Of a DNA stretch of 64,000 nt, positions 35,804-44,054 are shown in pieces (positions within the stretch are counted from its first letter, which is position 1; every line of letters starts with the position of its first letter). The DNA lies in the NCBI RefSeq assembly GCF_034044715.1, contig NZ_JAXCLW010000007.1:124001-188000 (forward strand). The letters run 5' to 3'. The translations under genes and the position numbers were made by a program. The stretch is from Dongia_B soli. Lineage in GTDB: Bacteria; Pseudomonadota; Alphaproteobacteria; Dongiales; Dongiaceae. The notes under the pieces are model-generated. The model searched no databases. It was not told the origin of the DNA and saw nothing but the letters and a program-made list of their open reading frames with translations.

Positions 35804-36520
35804 TTGGGTGGGTATGATTTAGCGGGCCTGGTTCAGAACGCCACAACCTGGGTGTTGCCGGTCCTTTTTGCCATCACCCTGCACGAAGCAGCGCATGGTT
35901 TCGTTGCTTGGCGGCTTGGCGATAATACGGCCTATATGCTGGGGCGGGTCAGCTTCAACCCCTTGCGCCATATCGATCCTTTCGGAACGGTGCTGTTGCC
36001 GGCCCTGCTGCTGCTGAGCGGGACGGGCTTTCTTTTCGGCTATGCCAAGCCGGTTCCGGTCAATTTCCGCAACCTCAACCATCCCAAGCGGGACATGGTC
36101 TGGGTGGCACTGGCGGGGCCGGGTATTAATATCTTCCTCGCGATCATTTCCGCGCTGCTGCTGCATCTCGCAGTCATGCTGCCGCCGGAGATATCGGACT
36201 TCGCCGGCCAGACCCTATTCAACTCGATTCTGCTGAATATCTGGTTGGCATTATTCAATATGTTGCCGCTGCCGCCGCTCGATGGCGGCCGGGTCGCAGT
36301 CGGTATCCTGCCGCGCCCCTTGGCCTTGCCACTGGCGAATCTGGAACGATACGGCATGCTGATCTTGATCGGTCTGATTTTCCTATTGCCCCTTCTCGGC
36401 CGGACAATTGGCCTGAATTTGAACATTTTGAGCTGGATTCTCGGACCGGCTTCCAGCTATGTGCTGAACGTGATCGCCCATCTCACCGGCGTCATGAGCA
36501 TCATTGGCCCCGGCCTGTAA
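35804..36520 (+). CDS. Site-2 protease (M50) family membrane protein
   Basis: A 238-residue multi-pass inner-membrane metalloprotease. A TTG at 35804 is taken as start because AAGGAG lies 6 bases before it; another TTG at 35771 would add 11 residues without a site. The zinc motif His27-Glu28-x-x-His31 (L-H-E-A-A-H-G) is in the first membrane helix and the third ligand motif reads N-M-L-P-L-P-P-L-D-G-G-R-V. The short, PDZ-less form is typical of this locus. The substrate is unknown. Between nagZ and scpA this gene is a usual cluster member. Confidence 0.9.
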   Translation: MGGYDLAGLVQNATTWVLPVLFAITLHEAAHGFVAWRLGDNTAYMLGRVSFNPLRHIDPFGTVLLPALLLLSGTGFLFGYAKPVPVNFRNLNHPKRDMVWVALAGPGINIFLAIISALLLHLAVMLPPEISDFAGQTLFNSILLNIWLALFNMLPLPPLDGGRVAVGILPRPLALPLANLERYGMLILIGLIFLLPLLGRTIGLNLNILSWILGPASSYVLNVIAHLTGVMSIIGPGL

Positions 36521-36565
36521 CGGGTCGCGGCCGTCGCAAAGGTAGAGCAGGTAGTTTCGGACGGT

Positions 36566-37747
36566 ATGACCGCAAATCACGACGATCGGGACGAGATCGG
36601 ACCGGACGATCAGCCGGGCCCAGGCCAGGTTCCCACCCGGGAAGAGGATTTCCCGGCTCAAGGGTCTGCGGAAGCTGCCCCCGCCGAGACCGCCCTCTCC
36701 GAGAAGGCATCACAGCGCGAGAGCGAGGGCGAGACCGTTCCGCAAGCGGAGCGGGAGCCGGATGAGCATGCTGCGGACCAAGCTGCGGCTGAAGAATCCG
36801 CTGCGCCATCGGATGAAGCGGTTGCGGAGGAAGCTGCGGAAGTAGCCGCGACCGAACAGCCGGCGCCCGCGGCTGCACCGGATAACGGGGCGAGCCGGGA
36901 CGGTGCTTCAGCGCAGGAATCCGCATCGGAAGCTGCGGGCTTTGAAGCGGCGCAGCCGGATACCGCATCCGAAGATGGCGGCGATCTGCATCTCGACCTT
37001 GACGGTTATGAAGGCCCGATCGACGTGCTGCTCAATCTGGCGCGCGATCAGAAGGTCGATCTCAAGAAGATTTCGATTCTCGAACTGGCGGATCAATATC
37101 TCGGTTTCGTGGCGCGGGCCCGTCGCCTGCGCCTGGAACTCGCTGCCGATTATCTCGTCATGGCGGCTTGGCTCGCTTATCTGAAGTCGCGCCTGCTGCT
37201 GCCCGAGCCGCCCAGCGACGGCGAGCCTTCCGGTGCTGAAATGGCCGCCGCTTTGGCTTTTCAACTGCAGCGCCTGGAGGCGATGCAGAAGGCCGGGCAG
37301 GCGCTTCTCGCCTTGCCGCAGCTCGGCCGCGATTTTTTCCGACGCGGCGAGCCGGAACCGGTCCGCTTGATCCAGGTACCGTTTTATACCCTCACCCTCT
37401 ATGATCTGTTGAAGGCCTACGGCACCCATCCGGGCCGCAAGCGCGAAGGCGTCCTGCATATCGAACCGCTGCGCCTGTTCTCCATGGATGATGCCCTGCA
37501 TCGTATCGGCGAATTGCTTGGCTACGTTCTCGACTGGACGACCCTGCGGCGATTCCTGCCGGATGATTTGCAGGAGACGCCGTTGCAGCGTCGCGCCGCC
37601 ATGGCAGCGACTTTTGCCGCCACCTTGGAACTTGCCCGGTCCGGCCGCATTCAATTGCGCCAGGACGGCACTTTCGGACCCATTTATGTGCGCCGCGCTG
37701 AGCCGCAGAGCGAAGAAGCGGTCGCCAATCAAGGTAATGTCGAGTGA
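36566..37747 (+). CDS. scpA: Segregation and condensation protein ScpA with acidic N-terminal extension
   Basis: A 393-residue kleisin that bridges Smc in chromosome condensation. The recognisable ScpA domain starts at about residue 141 (LHLDLDGYEGPIDVLLNLA) and continues with VDLKKISILELADQYL and YLVMAAWLAYLKSRLLLP. The C-terminal winged-helix part follows (LHRIGELLGYV). The first 140 residues are a low-complexity Glu/Ala/Asp/Pro-rich stretch without predicted structure, longer than in standard ScpA (about 250 residues total). The stop codon overlaps the scpB start, so the pair is translationally coupled. Confidence 0.93.
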   Translation: MTANHDDRDEIGPDDQPGPGQVPTREEDFPAQGSAEAAPAETALSEKASQRESEGETVPQAEREPDEHAADQAAAEESAAPSDEAVAEEAAEVAATEQPAPAAAPDNGASRDGASAQESASEAAGFEAAQPDTASEDGGDLHLDLDGYEGPIDVLLNLARDQKVDLKKISILELADQYLGFVARARRLRLELAADYLVMAAWLAYLKSRLLLPEPPSDGEPSGAEMAAALAFQLQRLEAMQKAGQALLALPQLGRDFFRRGEPEPVRLIQVPFYTLTLYDLLKAYGTHPGRKREGVLHIEPLRLFSMDDALHRIGELLGYVLDWTTLRRFLPDDLQETPLQRRAAMAATFAATLELARSGRIQLRQDGTFGPIYVRRAEPQSEEAVANQGNVE

Positions 37748-39075
37748 TGAGTGAAGATCGTTTTCAGTTGCAGCGCCTGTTGGAAGCCATCCTCTTTGCC
37801 TCGGCCGAGCCGCTGACGGTCGATGCCTTGGCGGCGCGCATGCCGGAAGGATCCGATATTCCCGGCCTTCTGCAGGAAATTCGCGACCTCTACGCCAATC
37901 GCGGCGTCAACCTGACGCCGGTCGAAGACCGCTGGTGCTTCCGCACCGCGCCCGACCTTAGCTCGAAATTCCATGTCGAGCAGAAGGTCGAACGCAAGCT
38001 GACCCGGGCGGCAGTCGAGACCATAGCGATCATCGCCTATCACCAGCCGGTGACGCGGGCGGAAATCGAAGAGATTCGCGGGGTCGCGATCTCCAAAGGC
38101 ACGCTCGACAATCTGCTGGAAGCCGGTTGGATCAAGCCGAAGGGCCGTCGCCAGACGCCGGGCCGTCCCGTCACCTGGGTAACCACAGAAGCCTTCCTGG
38201 AACATTTTGGCCTGGAAAGCTGCGATGCCTTGCCGGGTGTCGAGGAATTGCGCGCTGCCGGTCTGCTCGACAGCACGCCTAATGCCGCCACGCTGGGCGT
38301 GCAGGGCCATTTGCCGCCGGGCGGTGGTGAAGGCGAGGGTGATGAAGAGGACGGCGACGGCGAAGAAGGCGCGGTCGCCGACGATGCCTATGACGCCGAG
38401 ATGCTGGCGCTTCTCGAAGGCACGGTCGCGGCCGGTGAGGCGGTTGCGGGTGAAGGGGCAAGCGGCGCGGAAGCTGCCGCGCCGGGCGATGGCGTCGAAG
38501 CGGATGCTGACGACGGCGATCTCGATGAAGACGCGACCGACGTGGCCGAGTTGGACGGCGATGATGTCGTGGATACCGATGAGGACCTCGAGGACAGCGA
38601 TATCGACAGCGAGGAAGACGAACTCGACGATGAGGACGATCTCGAGGACGACCTTGAAGATGGGGCTTTCGAGGAAGATGTCGCCGAGGAAGAAGCTGCC
38701 GCCGAACTGAGTGCTCTGGAAGCCGAGATCTCAGAAACTGAAGCGGATGGCGCCCAGGATGATGACGACGGCGATAACGACGGCGATGGCGACGACGACC
38801 TCGACGACGACCTCGACGACGACGATGACGACGATGACGATGACGACGACGACGACGACGACGACGATGGTGGCCTCGACGGCGAGGATGAAGACGACGG
38901 CGCCGGCGATCGTGACGATGAAGACGAGGATGACGACGGCGTCGAAGATGAGGACGAGGACGGCGTCGAAGATGAGGACGAGGACGGCGTCGAAGATGAG
39001 GACGAAGACGGCATCGAAGATGCAGACGAGGACGAAGAGGACGACCCGTCGGACCGGAAGGCGGATGCCGGTTGA
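37747..39075 (+). CDS. scpB: Segregation and condensation protein ScpB with very acidic C-terminal tail
   Basis: A 442-residue protein. The first 190 residues are a normal ScpB with two winged-helix domains (RLLEAILFASAEPLTVD, then TRAAVETIAIIAYHQPVTRAEIEEIRG and WIKPKGRRQTPGRP). Beyond residue 195 comes a 250-residue tail almost entirely Asp, Glu, Gly, Ala and Val, with 18 consecutive Asp residues (38815-38868) and four copies of an 8-residue acidic repeat. ATG at 37747 overlaps the scpA stop. ScpB binds ScpA in the Smc complex. The tail, larger than the folded part, could mimic DNA or repel it. Its composition makes a disordered form nearly certain. Confidence 0.93.
   Translation: MSEDRFQLQRLLEAILFASAEPLTVDALAARMPEGSDIPGLLQEIRDLYANRGVNLTPVEDRWCFRTAPDLSSKFHVEQKVERKLTRAAVETIAIIAYHQPVTRAEIEEIRGVAISKGTLDNLLEAGWIKPKGRRQTPGRPVTWVTTEAFLEHFGLESCDALPGVEELRAAGLLDSTPNAATLGVQGHLPPGGGEGEGDEEDGDGEEGAVADDAYDAEMLALLEGTVAAGEAVAGEGASGAEAAAPGDGVEADADDGDLDEDATDVAELDGDDVVDTDEDLEDSDIDSEEDELDDEDDLEDDLEDGAFEEDVAEEEAAAELSALEAEISETEADGAQDDDDGDNDGDGDDDLDDDLDDDDDDDDDDDDDDDDDDGGLDGEDEDDGAGDRDDEDEDDDGVEDEDEDGVEDEDEDGVEDEDEDGIEDADEDEEDDPSDRKADAG
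38815..38868 (+). repeat. GAC/GAT tract encoding 18 Asp residues in scpB
   Basis: Eighteen Asp codons in a row, including eight uninterrupted GAC codons at 38842-38865. Such a trinucleotide run can lengthen or shorten by slippage without breaking the frame. Confidence 0.95.
38935..39030 (+). repeat. Four tandem 24-bp repeats in scpB
   Basis: Units start at 38935, 38959, 38983 and 39007. The first two are identical and the later two differ at a few bases; each encodes D-G-V/I-E-D-x-D-E. The length is a multiple of three, so copy-number change keeps the frame. Confidence 0.95.
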
Positions 39076-39180
39076 TGCCTAAGGTTTTGCCCGCCATGCC
39101 CCGGATCTGATGGGAACGGGCGTATGGAGCGCATGATCCTGCCGTAATTGCCGCCCTGGATAGGTCCCTGGCCGCAAAAT

Positions 39181-39209
39181 TTGCAATTCAGAATAAGTCG
39201 CAATAATGT
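39181..39209 (+). promoter_or_regulatory. Possible promoter of the iron-type ABC transporter
   Basis: TTGCAA (39181-39186) and TAATGT (39204-39209) are spaced by 17 bases in an AT-richer patch 50 bases before the permease start. TGCAAT and CGCAAT repeats inside it could be bound by an iron regulator, but no known box can be assigned with certainty. Confidence 0.4.
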
Positions 39210-39258
39210 CGAGCCAAGCGCGCGACAATAGCGTCGGCGGCCACCAACGGACCAGGAC

Positions 39259-41037
39259 GTGACGACTTTTTCCAGTGATTTGACCACCGCCCCTCGGCGT
39301 GCTTTCCGGCTGTTGCCCCGTTGGCAACCCTGGACGCTGTCCGTCTGCCTGATGGCAATTGCCGTGGCGGCGCCGATTGTCGTGGTCTTTTCCCACTTGG
39401 CGAAGCCCAATGGGGAATTATGGCACCATCTCGCCACCACGGTTCTGTGGGATTACATCGCCAATTCCCTGTTGCTGATGATTGGCGTCGGAATTGGTGT
39501 TGTGCTGATCGGCGTCCCGGCTGCCTGGATGGTGACGCTTTGCCGTTTCCCCGGACGCCGCCTTTTCGAATGGTCGCTGCTGCTGCCGATGGCGATGCCG
39601 GCTTATGTCGTCGCCTACACCTATACCGGCTTGCTGGATTTCGCCGGGCCGGTGCAATCGGTATTGCGGAATATGATCGGCGATCTCGTACCGTTGGGCT
39701 GGATCCCGGAAATCCGCAATCTGCCGGGATCAATCCTGATCCTGACGCTTGTGTTCTATCCTTATGTCTATCTGCTGGCGCGCACCGCTTTCCTGGAACA
39801 GTCGAGCTGTGTGCTGGAAGTAAGCCGCACGCTTGGTTGCACGCCATGGCGCAGTTTCTACCGGGTCGCCTTGCCGCTTGCCCGGCCGGCGATCGTCGGC
39901 GGGGTCGCCCTGGCGATGATGGAAGCCTTGAACGATTTCGGCACGGTCCAGTATTTCGGTGTCGATACCATGGCGACCGGCATCTTTCGTGTCTGGCAGG
40001 GTCTGGGCGATGCGGATTCGGCGGCGCAGCTTGCGGCCATCCTGCTGGTCTTCGTTTTCCTGCTGCTGGCGATCGAACGCTGGTCGCGGGGCCGCCAGAG
40101 TTTCGCCCATACCACCACCCGATACCGGCCCTTGCCGCGATACCAGCTGAGCGGCTGGCGCAGTGCCGGCGCCTTGGTGGGCTGCAGCTTACCCATCCTG
40201 CTCGGCTTCTTCGTGCCAGCTGGCATGCTGCTGGGCTGGGCGCTCAACAACACCGAATACTGGATGACCTGGGGTTTCCTCGGCCTGATCCGCAACAGCT
40301 TCACCATGGCCGGCACGGCTGCGGTGCTCGCGGTGCTGCTGGCAATGGTCATGGCCTATGCCTTGCGCCTGCATGCATCGCGCCTGAGCAATATCGCCGT
40401 GCGCATCGCCAGCATCGGCTATGCGGTGCCCGGCACGGTGCTGGCGATCGGCGTGCTGCTGCCCTTCGCCGCTCTCGATCATGGCATCAATGCCTGGACC
40501 AAGGCGCAATTCGGCTGGATGCCGGGGCTGATCCTCAGCGGCACTTTGGTCGCCGTCACCTATGCCTATCTGGTCCGCTTCCTGACCGGCAGTTTCAACA
40601 TCGTCGAAACCAGCCTCGGCAAGATCACACGGTCGATGGATTTCGCCGCGCGCTCGCTGGGCCGTTCGCCGGGCGGCACGCTGGTTCAGGTGCATCTGCC
40701 AATCATGCGCGGCGGCTTGCTGACCGCTGTCATGCTGACTTTCGTGGAGATATTGAAGGAGCTCTCGGCGACCTTGGTGTTGCGGCCTTTCGATTTCGAC
40801 ACCCTTGCCACCAAGACCTACGACCTCGCTTCGGATGAGCGTCTGGCAGAGGCATCGGGGCCGTCCCTTGCCATCGCCCTGGTCGGCATCCTGCCCGTCA
40901 TCCTTCTCTCCCGCGCCATCGCGAAATCGCGGCCGGGCGAAGGAGAAGCCGAGGGCGAAGCCGGCGACCATACCGACGCCTACCTGCCGAGCTTGGCAGA
41001 TCCCCATCTCACCGCGCCCGCCATCGCCGAGAAGTGA
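39259..41037 (+). CDS. Iron(III)-type ABC transporter permease (two-domain)
   Basis: A 592-residue inner-membrane protein with about 12 membrane segments in two homologous halves, each with a binding-protein-dependent transport permease motif (EVSRTLGCTPWRSFYRVALPLARPAIVGG and MDFAARSLGRSPGGTLVQVHLPIMRGG, given in part). This fused layout and the phrases LNDFGTVQYFGVDT and KELSATLVLRPFDFDTLAT are characteristic of FbpB/SfuB-type ferric iron permeases. It starts with GTG, 6 bases after an AGGA. The ATPase gene overlaps its stop. No periplasmic binding protein gene is nearby. Substrate (ferric iron) is inferred from family only. Confidence 0.9.
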   Translation: MTTFSSDLTTAPRRAFRLLPRWQPWTLSVCLMAIAVAAPIVVVFSHLAKPNGELWHHLATTVLWDYIANSLLLMIGVGIGVVLIGVPAAWMVTLCRFPGRRLFEWSLLLPMAMPAYVVAYTYTGLLDFAGPVQSVLRNMIGDLVPLGWIPEIRNLPGSILILTLVFYPYVYLLARTAFLEQSSCVLEVSRTLGCTPWRSFYRVALPLARPAIVGGVALAMMEALNDFGTVQYFGVDTMATGIFRVWQGLGDADSAAQLAAILLVFVFLLLAIERWSRGRQSFAHTTTRYRPLPRYQLSGWRSAGALVGCSLPILLGFFVPAGMLLGWALNNTEYWMTWGFLGLIRNSFTMAGTAAVLAVLLAMVMAYALRLHASRLSNIAVRIASIGYAVPGTVLAIGVLLPFAALDHGINAWTKAQFGWMPGLILSGTLVAVTYAYLVRFLTGSFNIVETSLGKITRSMDFAARSLGRSPGGTLVQVHLPIMRGGLLTAVMLTFVEILKELSATLVLRPFDFDTLATKTYDLASDERLAEASGPSLAIALVGILPVILLSRAIAKSRPGEGEAEGEAGDHTDAYLPSLADPHLTAPAIAEK

Positions 41038-41045
41038 CCCGTGTA

Positions 41046-42113
41046 ATGACTGCCTCCGACGCTTTGTTTCTCGATCGCGTAAGCCATGATTTCGGCAAGC
41101 TCCGGGCCGTCGACGGTGTCGAGATCACGGTCGCCGCCGGCGAGGTCGTCTGCCTGCTCGGACCGTCAGGTTGTGGTAAGTCGACCGTGCTGCGCTTGAG
41201 CGCCGGATTGGAGGCGTTGCAGCAGGGACGCATCGCCATGCGCGGCCAGATCGTCGGCGACGCCGCGACGGGCCGCAATATGGCGCCTGAACATCGCCAG
41301 GTCGGGCTGGTCTTTCAGGATTTCGCGCTGTTTCCGCATCTGACCGTGGCGGCCAATGTGGCTTTCGGCCTGACAGCCTTGCCGGCCGGGGAACGCCAGG
41401 AACGGGTGCGCGAGGCCTTGGCCCAAGTGGGCATGCTGGATTACGCCCAAACCTATCCGCATGCTTTGTCCGGCGGCCAACAGCAGCGCGTTGCCCTGGC
41501 TCGGGCTTTGGCACCACGCCCGGCACTATTGCTGCTGGACGAGCCGTTCTCCGGCCTGGATGCCCGTCTCCGCGAGCAAATCCGCGAAGATACGGTGCAT
41601 CTCTTGAAGGCCAGCGGAATCGCCACCCTGCTGGTGACGCATGATCCGGAGGAGGCGATGTTCATGGCCGACCGGATTTACCTGATGCGCCGGGGACGGG
41701 TTGAACAAGCGGGTCGGCCGAGCGATATCTATTACCGGCCCTTGAATGCTTTCGTCGCCAGTTTCTTCTCGGTGGTTAACGAGTTACCGGTGCAAGTGGT
41801 GGCGGGACGGGTAGAGACACCGTTCGGTCCGTTGCCGGCCAACGGCTTGGGCGACGGTCAGCCAGCCCAGTTGGTGATCCGGCCGGAAGCGATCCGTTTT
41901 GACGGTCCGGCGGCGGGCGCCGCAGGGGCGATGGTCGAGGAGGTACGCTTCCTGGGTGCGGCAGCACTGGTTCGGGCCCGTCTGACCGAGGGCGCGCATC
42001 GCGGACGTCTTCTCGTGGCTCGCCTGGCTGGAAATGGCATGCCGCCAATGCAGGGCGAGGCGGTCTGGTTGTCGATCGCCAATCAGGGCGTCTTCGTTTT
42101 TTCCGGCGCTTGA
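41046..42113 (+). CDS. ABC transporter ATP-binding protein, FbpC-like
   Basis: A 355-residue ATPase. The ATG at 41046 is chosen; a GTG at 41034 would overlap the permease stop by four bases and is also possible. Walker A is G-P-S-G-C-G-K-S-T near residue 40, the Q-loop is in VFQDFALFPHLT, the signature is LSGGQQQRVALARAL, Walker B LLLLDEPFSGLD and the H-loop VTHDPEEA. A C-terminal TOBE-type regulatory domain follows (about 270-355). It forms the transporter with the permease directly upstream. Placement between scpB and tatA is unusual. Confidence 0.92.
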   Translation: MTASDALFLDRVSHDFGKLRAVDGVEITVAAGEVVCLLGPSGCGKSTVLRLSAGLEALQQGRIAMRGQIVGDAATGRNMAPEHRQVGLVFQDFALFPHLTVAANVAFGLTALPAGERQERVREALAQVGMLDYAQTYPHALSGGQQQRVALARALAPRPALLLLDEPFSGLDARLREQIREDTVHLLKASGIATLLVTHDPEEAMFMADRIYLMRRGRVEQAGRPSDIYYRPLNAFVASFFSVVNELPVQVVAGRVETPFGPLPANGLGDGQPAQLVIRPEAIRFDGPAAGAAGAMVEEVRFLGAAALVRARLTEGAHRGRLLVARLAGNGMPPMQGEAVWLSIANQGVFVFSGA

Positions 42114-42202
42114 CGGGCGCAAGGCTTCAAGGGCTTGGTTCGGCAGTGTTTTCCGCGGAGATTGAGCGCTTCGTCGCAGGTTTACCCCGGGAACGGATTC
42201 AT

Positions 42203-42231
42203 TTGCAGGGGCGCGGCGATTTTGCCATAGT
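42203..42231 (+). promoter_or_regulatory. Possible promoter of tatABC
   Basis: TTGCAG (42203-42208) and CATAGT (42226-42231) with a 17-base spacer lie 45 bases before the tatA start. The match is moderate. Confidence 0.3.
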
Positions 42232-42275
42232 CCGGCAACGGCTTAACGCGGGAACGTAACAGGGAGTTACCCCTT

Positions 42276-42488
42276 ATGGGCAGTTTTAGCTTGTGGCATT
42301 GGCTGATCGTTTTGGCCATCGTCCTGGTCCTCTTCGGTGGCGGCGGAAAGATCCCGCGCCTGATGAAGGATCTCGGTCAGGGCATCACCGCTTTCAAAAA
42401 AGGTCTCAAGAACGACGAGAAGCCGGGTGAGACCCAGGCCAGCTCGGCCTCCGGCGACGACAAGCACGGCATGATCGATCGCGGCTGA
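42276..42488 (+). CDS. tatA: Twin-arginine translocase subunit TatA
   Basis: A 70-residue protein with a single N-terminal membrane helix (about 6-20, LWHWLIVLAIVLVLFG), the hinge G-G-G-G-K-I-P, an amphipathic helix (LMKDLGQGITAFKKGLK) and a short polar tail. This is the classical TatA that lines the channel for folded twin-arginine substrates. AGGGAG precedes the ATG. tatB and tatC follow on the same strand. Confidence 0.96.
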   Translation: MGSFSLWHWLIVLAIVLVLFGGGGKIPRLMKDLGQGITAFKKGLKNDEKPGETQASSASGDDKHGMIDRG

Positions 42489-42559
42489 TTGCTGCGAGGC
42501 GGGCTCGGGTTGCCGGTCGCTGACCGGCACGGGGCCTGGCCGACAATAAGGACCAGATC

Positions 42560-43150
42560 ATGTTCGACCTCGGCTGGGACGAGATGGCGGTGATCGCCGT
42601 TGTTGCCTTGGTGGTGCTCGGCCCCAAGGAATTGCCCAACGCCCTGCGCACGGTTTCCGGCCTGATGAAACAGGCCCGCAAGCTCGCCAATGAATTTCAA
42701 AGCGGCGTGCATGAAATCATTCGTGAAGCGGAGCTGGAAGACGCCAAGAAAGCTGTTCAGGGATTGTCGAAAGGCACGATCGTCAATGCGATCGAAAAGC
42801 ATGTCGATCCCGATGGCGACCTGAAAACCGCCTTCAAGGCACCGCAGGACGACGTCGATCAAGCCAAGATCGCCGATCAGCCGAAGCTCGCCGACCAGAG
42901 TGACGCTTCGGGAGAGGCCAAGGCCGCAATTACTGAAGTCAAAACCGAGGTCAATCCCGCGGTTGCTGCTTTCGGTCCCAATGGTACGGCGCATCGACTG
43001 CCGGATAACGATGACGCGGAGGAAAACCGCATCGCGGCGATCAACCCTGAGGAAACACCGGTCGAAACCATCGGCGCCGAGCATGCTCCAATTGCGCCAG
43101 CCAAGGTCGCCGACGCATCAACGGATATGGAAAAGAGTAAGACGTCGTGA
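42560..43150 (+). CDS. tatB: Twin-arginine translocase subunit TatB
   Basis: A 196-residue protein beginning MFDLGWDEMAVIAVVALVVLGPKELP, the TatB membrane helix and hinge, followed by an amphipathic helix and a long charged cytoplasmic tail rich in Lys, Asp, Glu and Ala. The tail is longer than that of E. coli TatB but of a length common in Alphaproteobacteria. TatB receives twin-arginine signal peptides with TatC. The stop codon overlaps the GTG start of tatC. Confidence 0.95.
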   Translation: MFDLGWDEMAVIAVVALVVLGPKELPNALRTVSGLMKQARKLANEFQSGVHEIIREAELEDAKKAVQGLSKGTIVNAIEKHVDPDGDLKTAFKAPQDDVDQAKIADQPKLADQSDASGEAKAAITEVKTEVNPAVAAFGPNGTAHRLPDNDDAEENRIAAINPEETPVETIGAEHAPIAPAKVADASTDMEKSKTS

Positions 43151-43977
43151 CCGGCGCTGAAGACGATAAGAAGATGCCGCTCCTGGCGCATCTGGTCGAG
43201 TTGCGGGCGCGTCTGCTGTGGTCGGTAGCGGGGTTCATCGTCGCCTTTCTCGTTTGCTTCTATTTCGCCCAGCCGATTTTCGACTTTCTTTCGGCGCCTT
43301 TGGCCAAGGCTCTGGCGGCGCATCGCATCTCCGATCAGCAATTGCTGCGCGTCATCTATACCGACGTGACCGAGGTCTTCTTCACCCAGGTCAAGGTGGC
43401 TGCCTTTGGCGCCCTCTGCCTCTCCTTTCCCGTTATCGCGACGCAGGTTTGGCTGTTCGTCGCGCCGGGCCTTTACAAGCAGGAAAAGAAAGCCTTCTTG
43501 CCCTTTTTGGTGGCGACTCCGCTCATGTTCCTCGCGGGTGCCTCCTTCATGTTCAAGGTGATCCTGCCGCTCGCCCTCAATTTTTTCCTCAGCTACCAAC
43601 ATGCCGGCGGCGATGGCGAGTTGGCCGTGCAGTTGGAAGCCAAGGTCGGCGAATATATCGGCTTCATCATGAAGATGGTTTTCGCCTTCGGCTTCTGCTT
43701 CGAATTGCCGGTCCTGCTGACCTTGCTCGCCAAGGTCGGTCTGGTGACCTCCGACGGGCTGAAGCGCAAGCGGCGTTACGCCATCGTCATCGTCTTCATC
43801 GCCGCAGCGGTGGTAACGCCGCCGGATGTGTTCAGCCAGGTGAGCCTCGCCGTTCCCCTGCTGCTGCTCTATGAGGTCTCCATCTGGCTCGCGCGGATGG
43901 TGGAAAAGGACCGTGCCAAGCTCGCCCAGGACAGCGATTCCGACGACGATACCGGCCAAGAAGTAACCCCCGCTTGA
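43147..43977 (+). CDS. tatC: Twin-arginine translocase subunit TatC
   Basis: A 276-residue polytopic protein starting with GTG within the tatB stop (GTGA). It has six membrane segments and the family motifs PLLAHLVELRARLLWSV at the N-terminus, F-F-T-Q-V-K in the second region, and E-K-K-A-F-L-P-F near residue 113, then GFCFELPVLL. TatC is the core receptor for twin-arginine signals. The last 25 residues are acidic and variable. Confidence 0.96.
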   Translation: MTGAEDDKKMPLLAHLVELRARLLWSVAGFIVAFLVCFYFAQPIFDFLSAPLAKALAAHRISDQQLLRVIYTDVTEVFFTQVKVAAFGALCLSFPVIATQVWLFVAPGLYKQEKKAFLPFLVATPLMFLAGASFMFKVILPLALNFFLSYQHAGGDGELAVQLEAKVGEYIGFIMKMVFAFGFCFELPVLLTLLAKVGLVTSDGLKRKRRYAIVIVFIAAAVVTPPDVFSQVSLAVPLLLLYEVSIWLARMVEKDRAKLAQDSDSDDDTGQEVTPA

Positions 43978-43990
43978 CGCGCCGCATCGC

Positions 43991-44019
43991 TTTACGGATT
44001 CACCGTCCCAGCCTATAAA
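43991..44019 (+). promoter_or_regulatory. sigma-70 promoter of serS
   Basis: TTTACG (43991-43996) and TATAAA (44014-44019) are spaced by 17 bases. Transcription would start about 30 bases before the serS ATG. A hairpin GTGAGCCG-GCA-CGGTTCAC (44020-44038, one G-T pair) lies right at the predicted start. Confidence 0.5.
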
Positions 44020-44054
44020 GTGAGCCGGCACGGTTCACTGGGGCGACTATCTAA

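Noticed and set aside
38935..39030. CRISPR-like array of four 24-bp repeats
   Set aside because: The repeats are directly adjacent without unique spacers and keep the scpB reading frame, so they are a coding tandem repeat.
38279..39097. Arginine/histidine-rich 272-codon antisense frame
   Set aside because: It is the mirror of the Asp/Glu tract of scpB; the low-complexity Arg repeats come only from GAC/GAT codons read in reverse.
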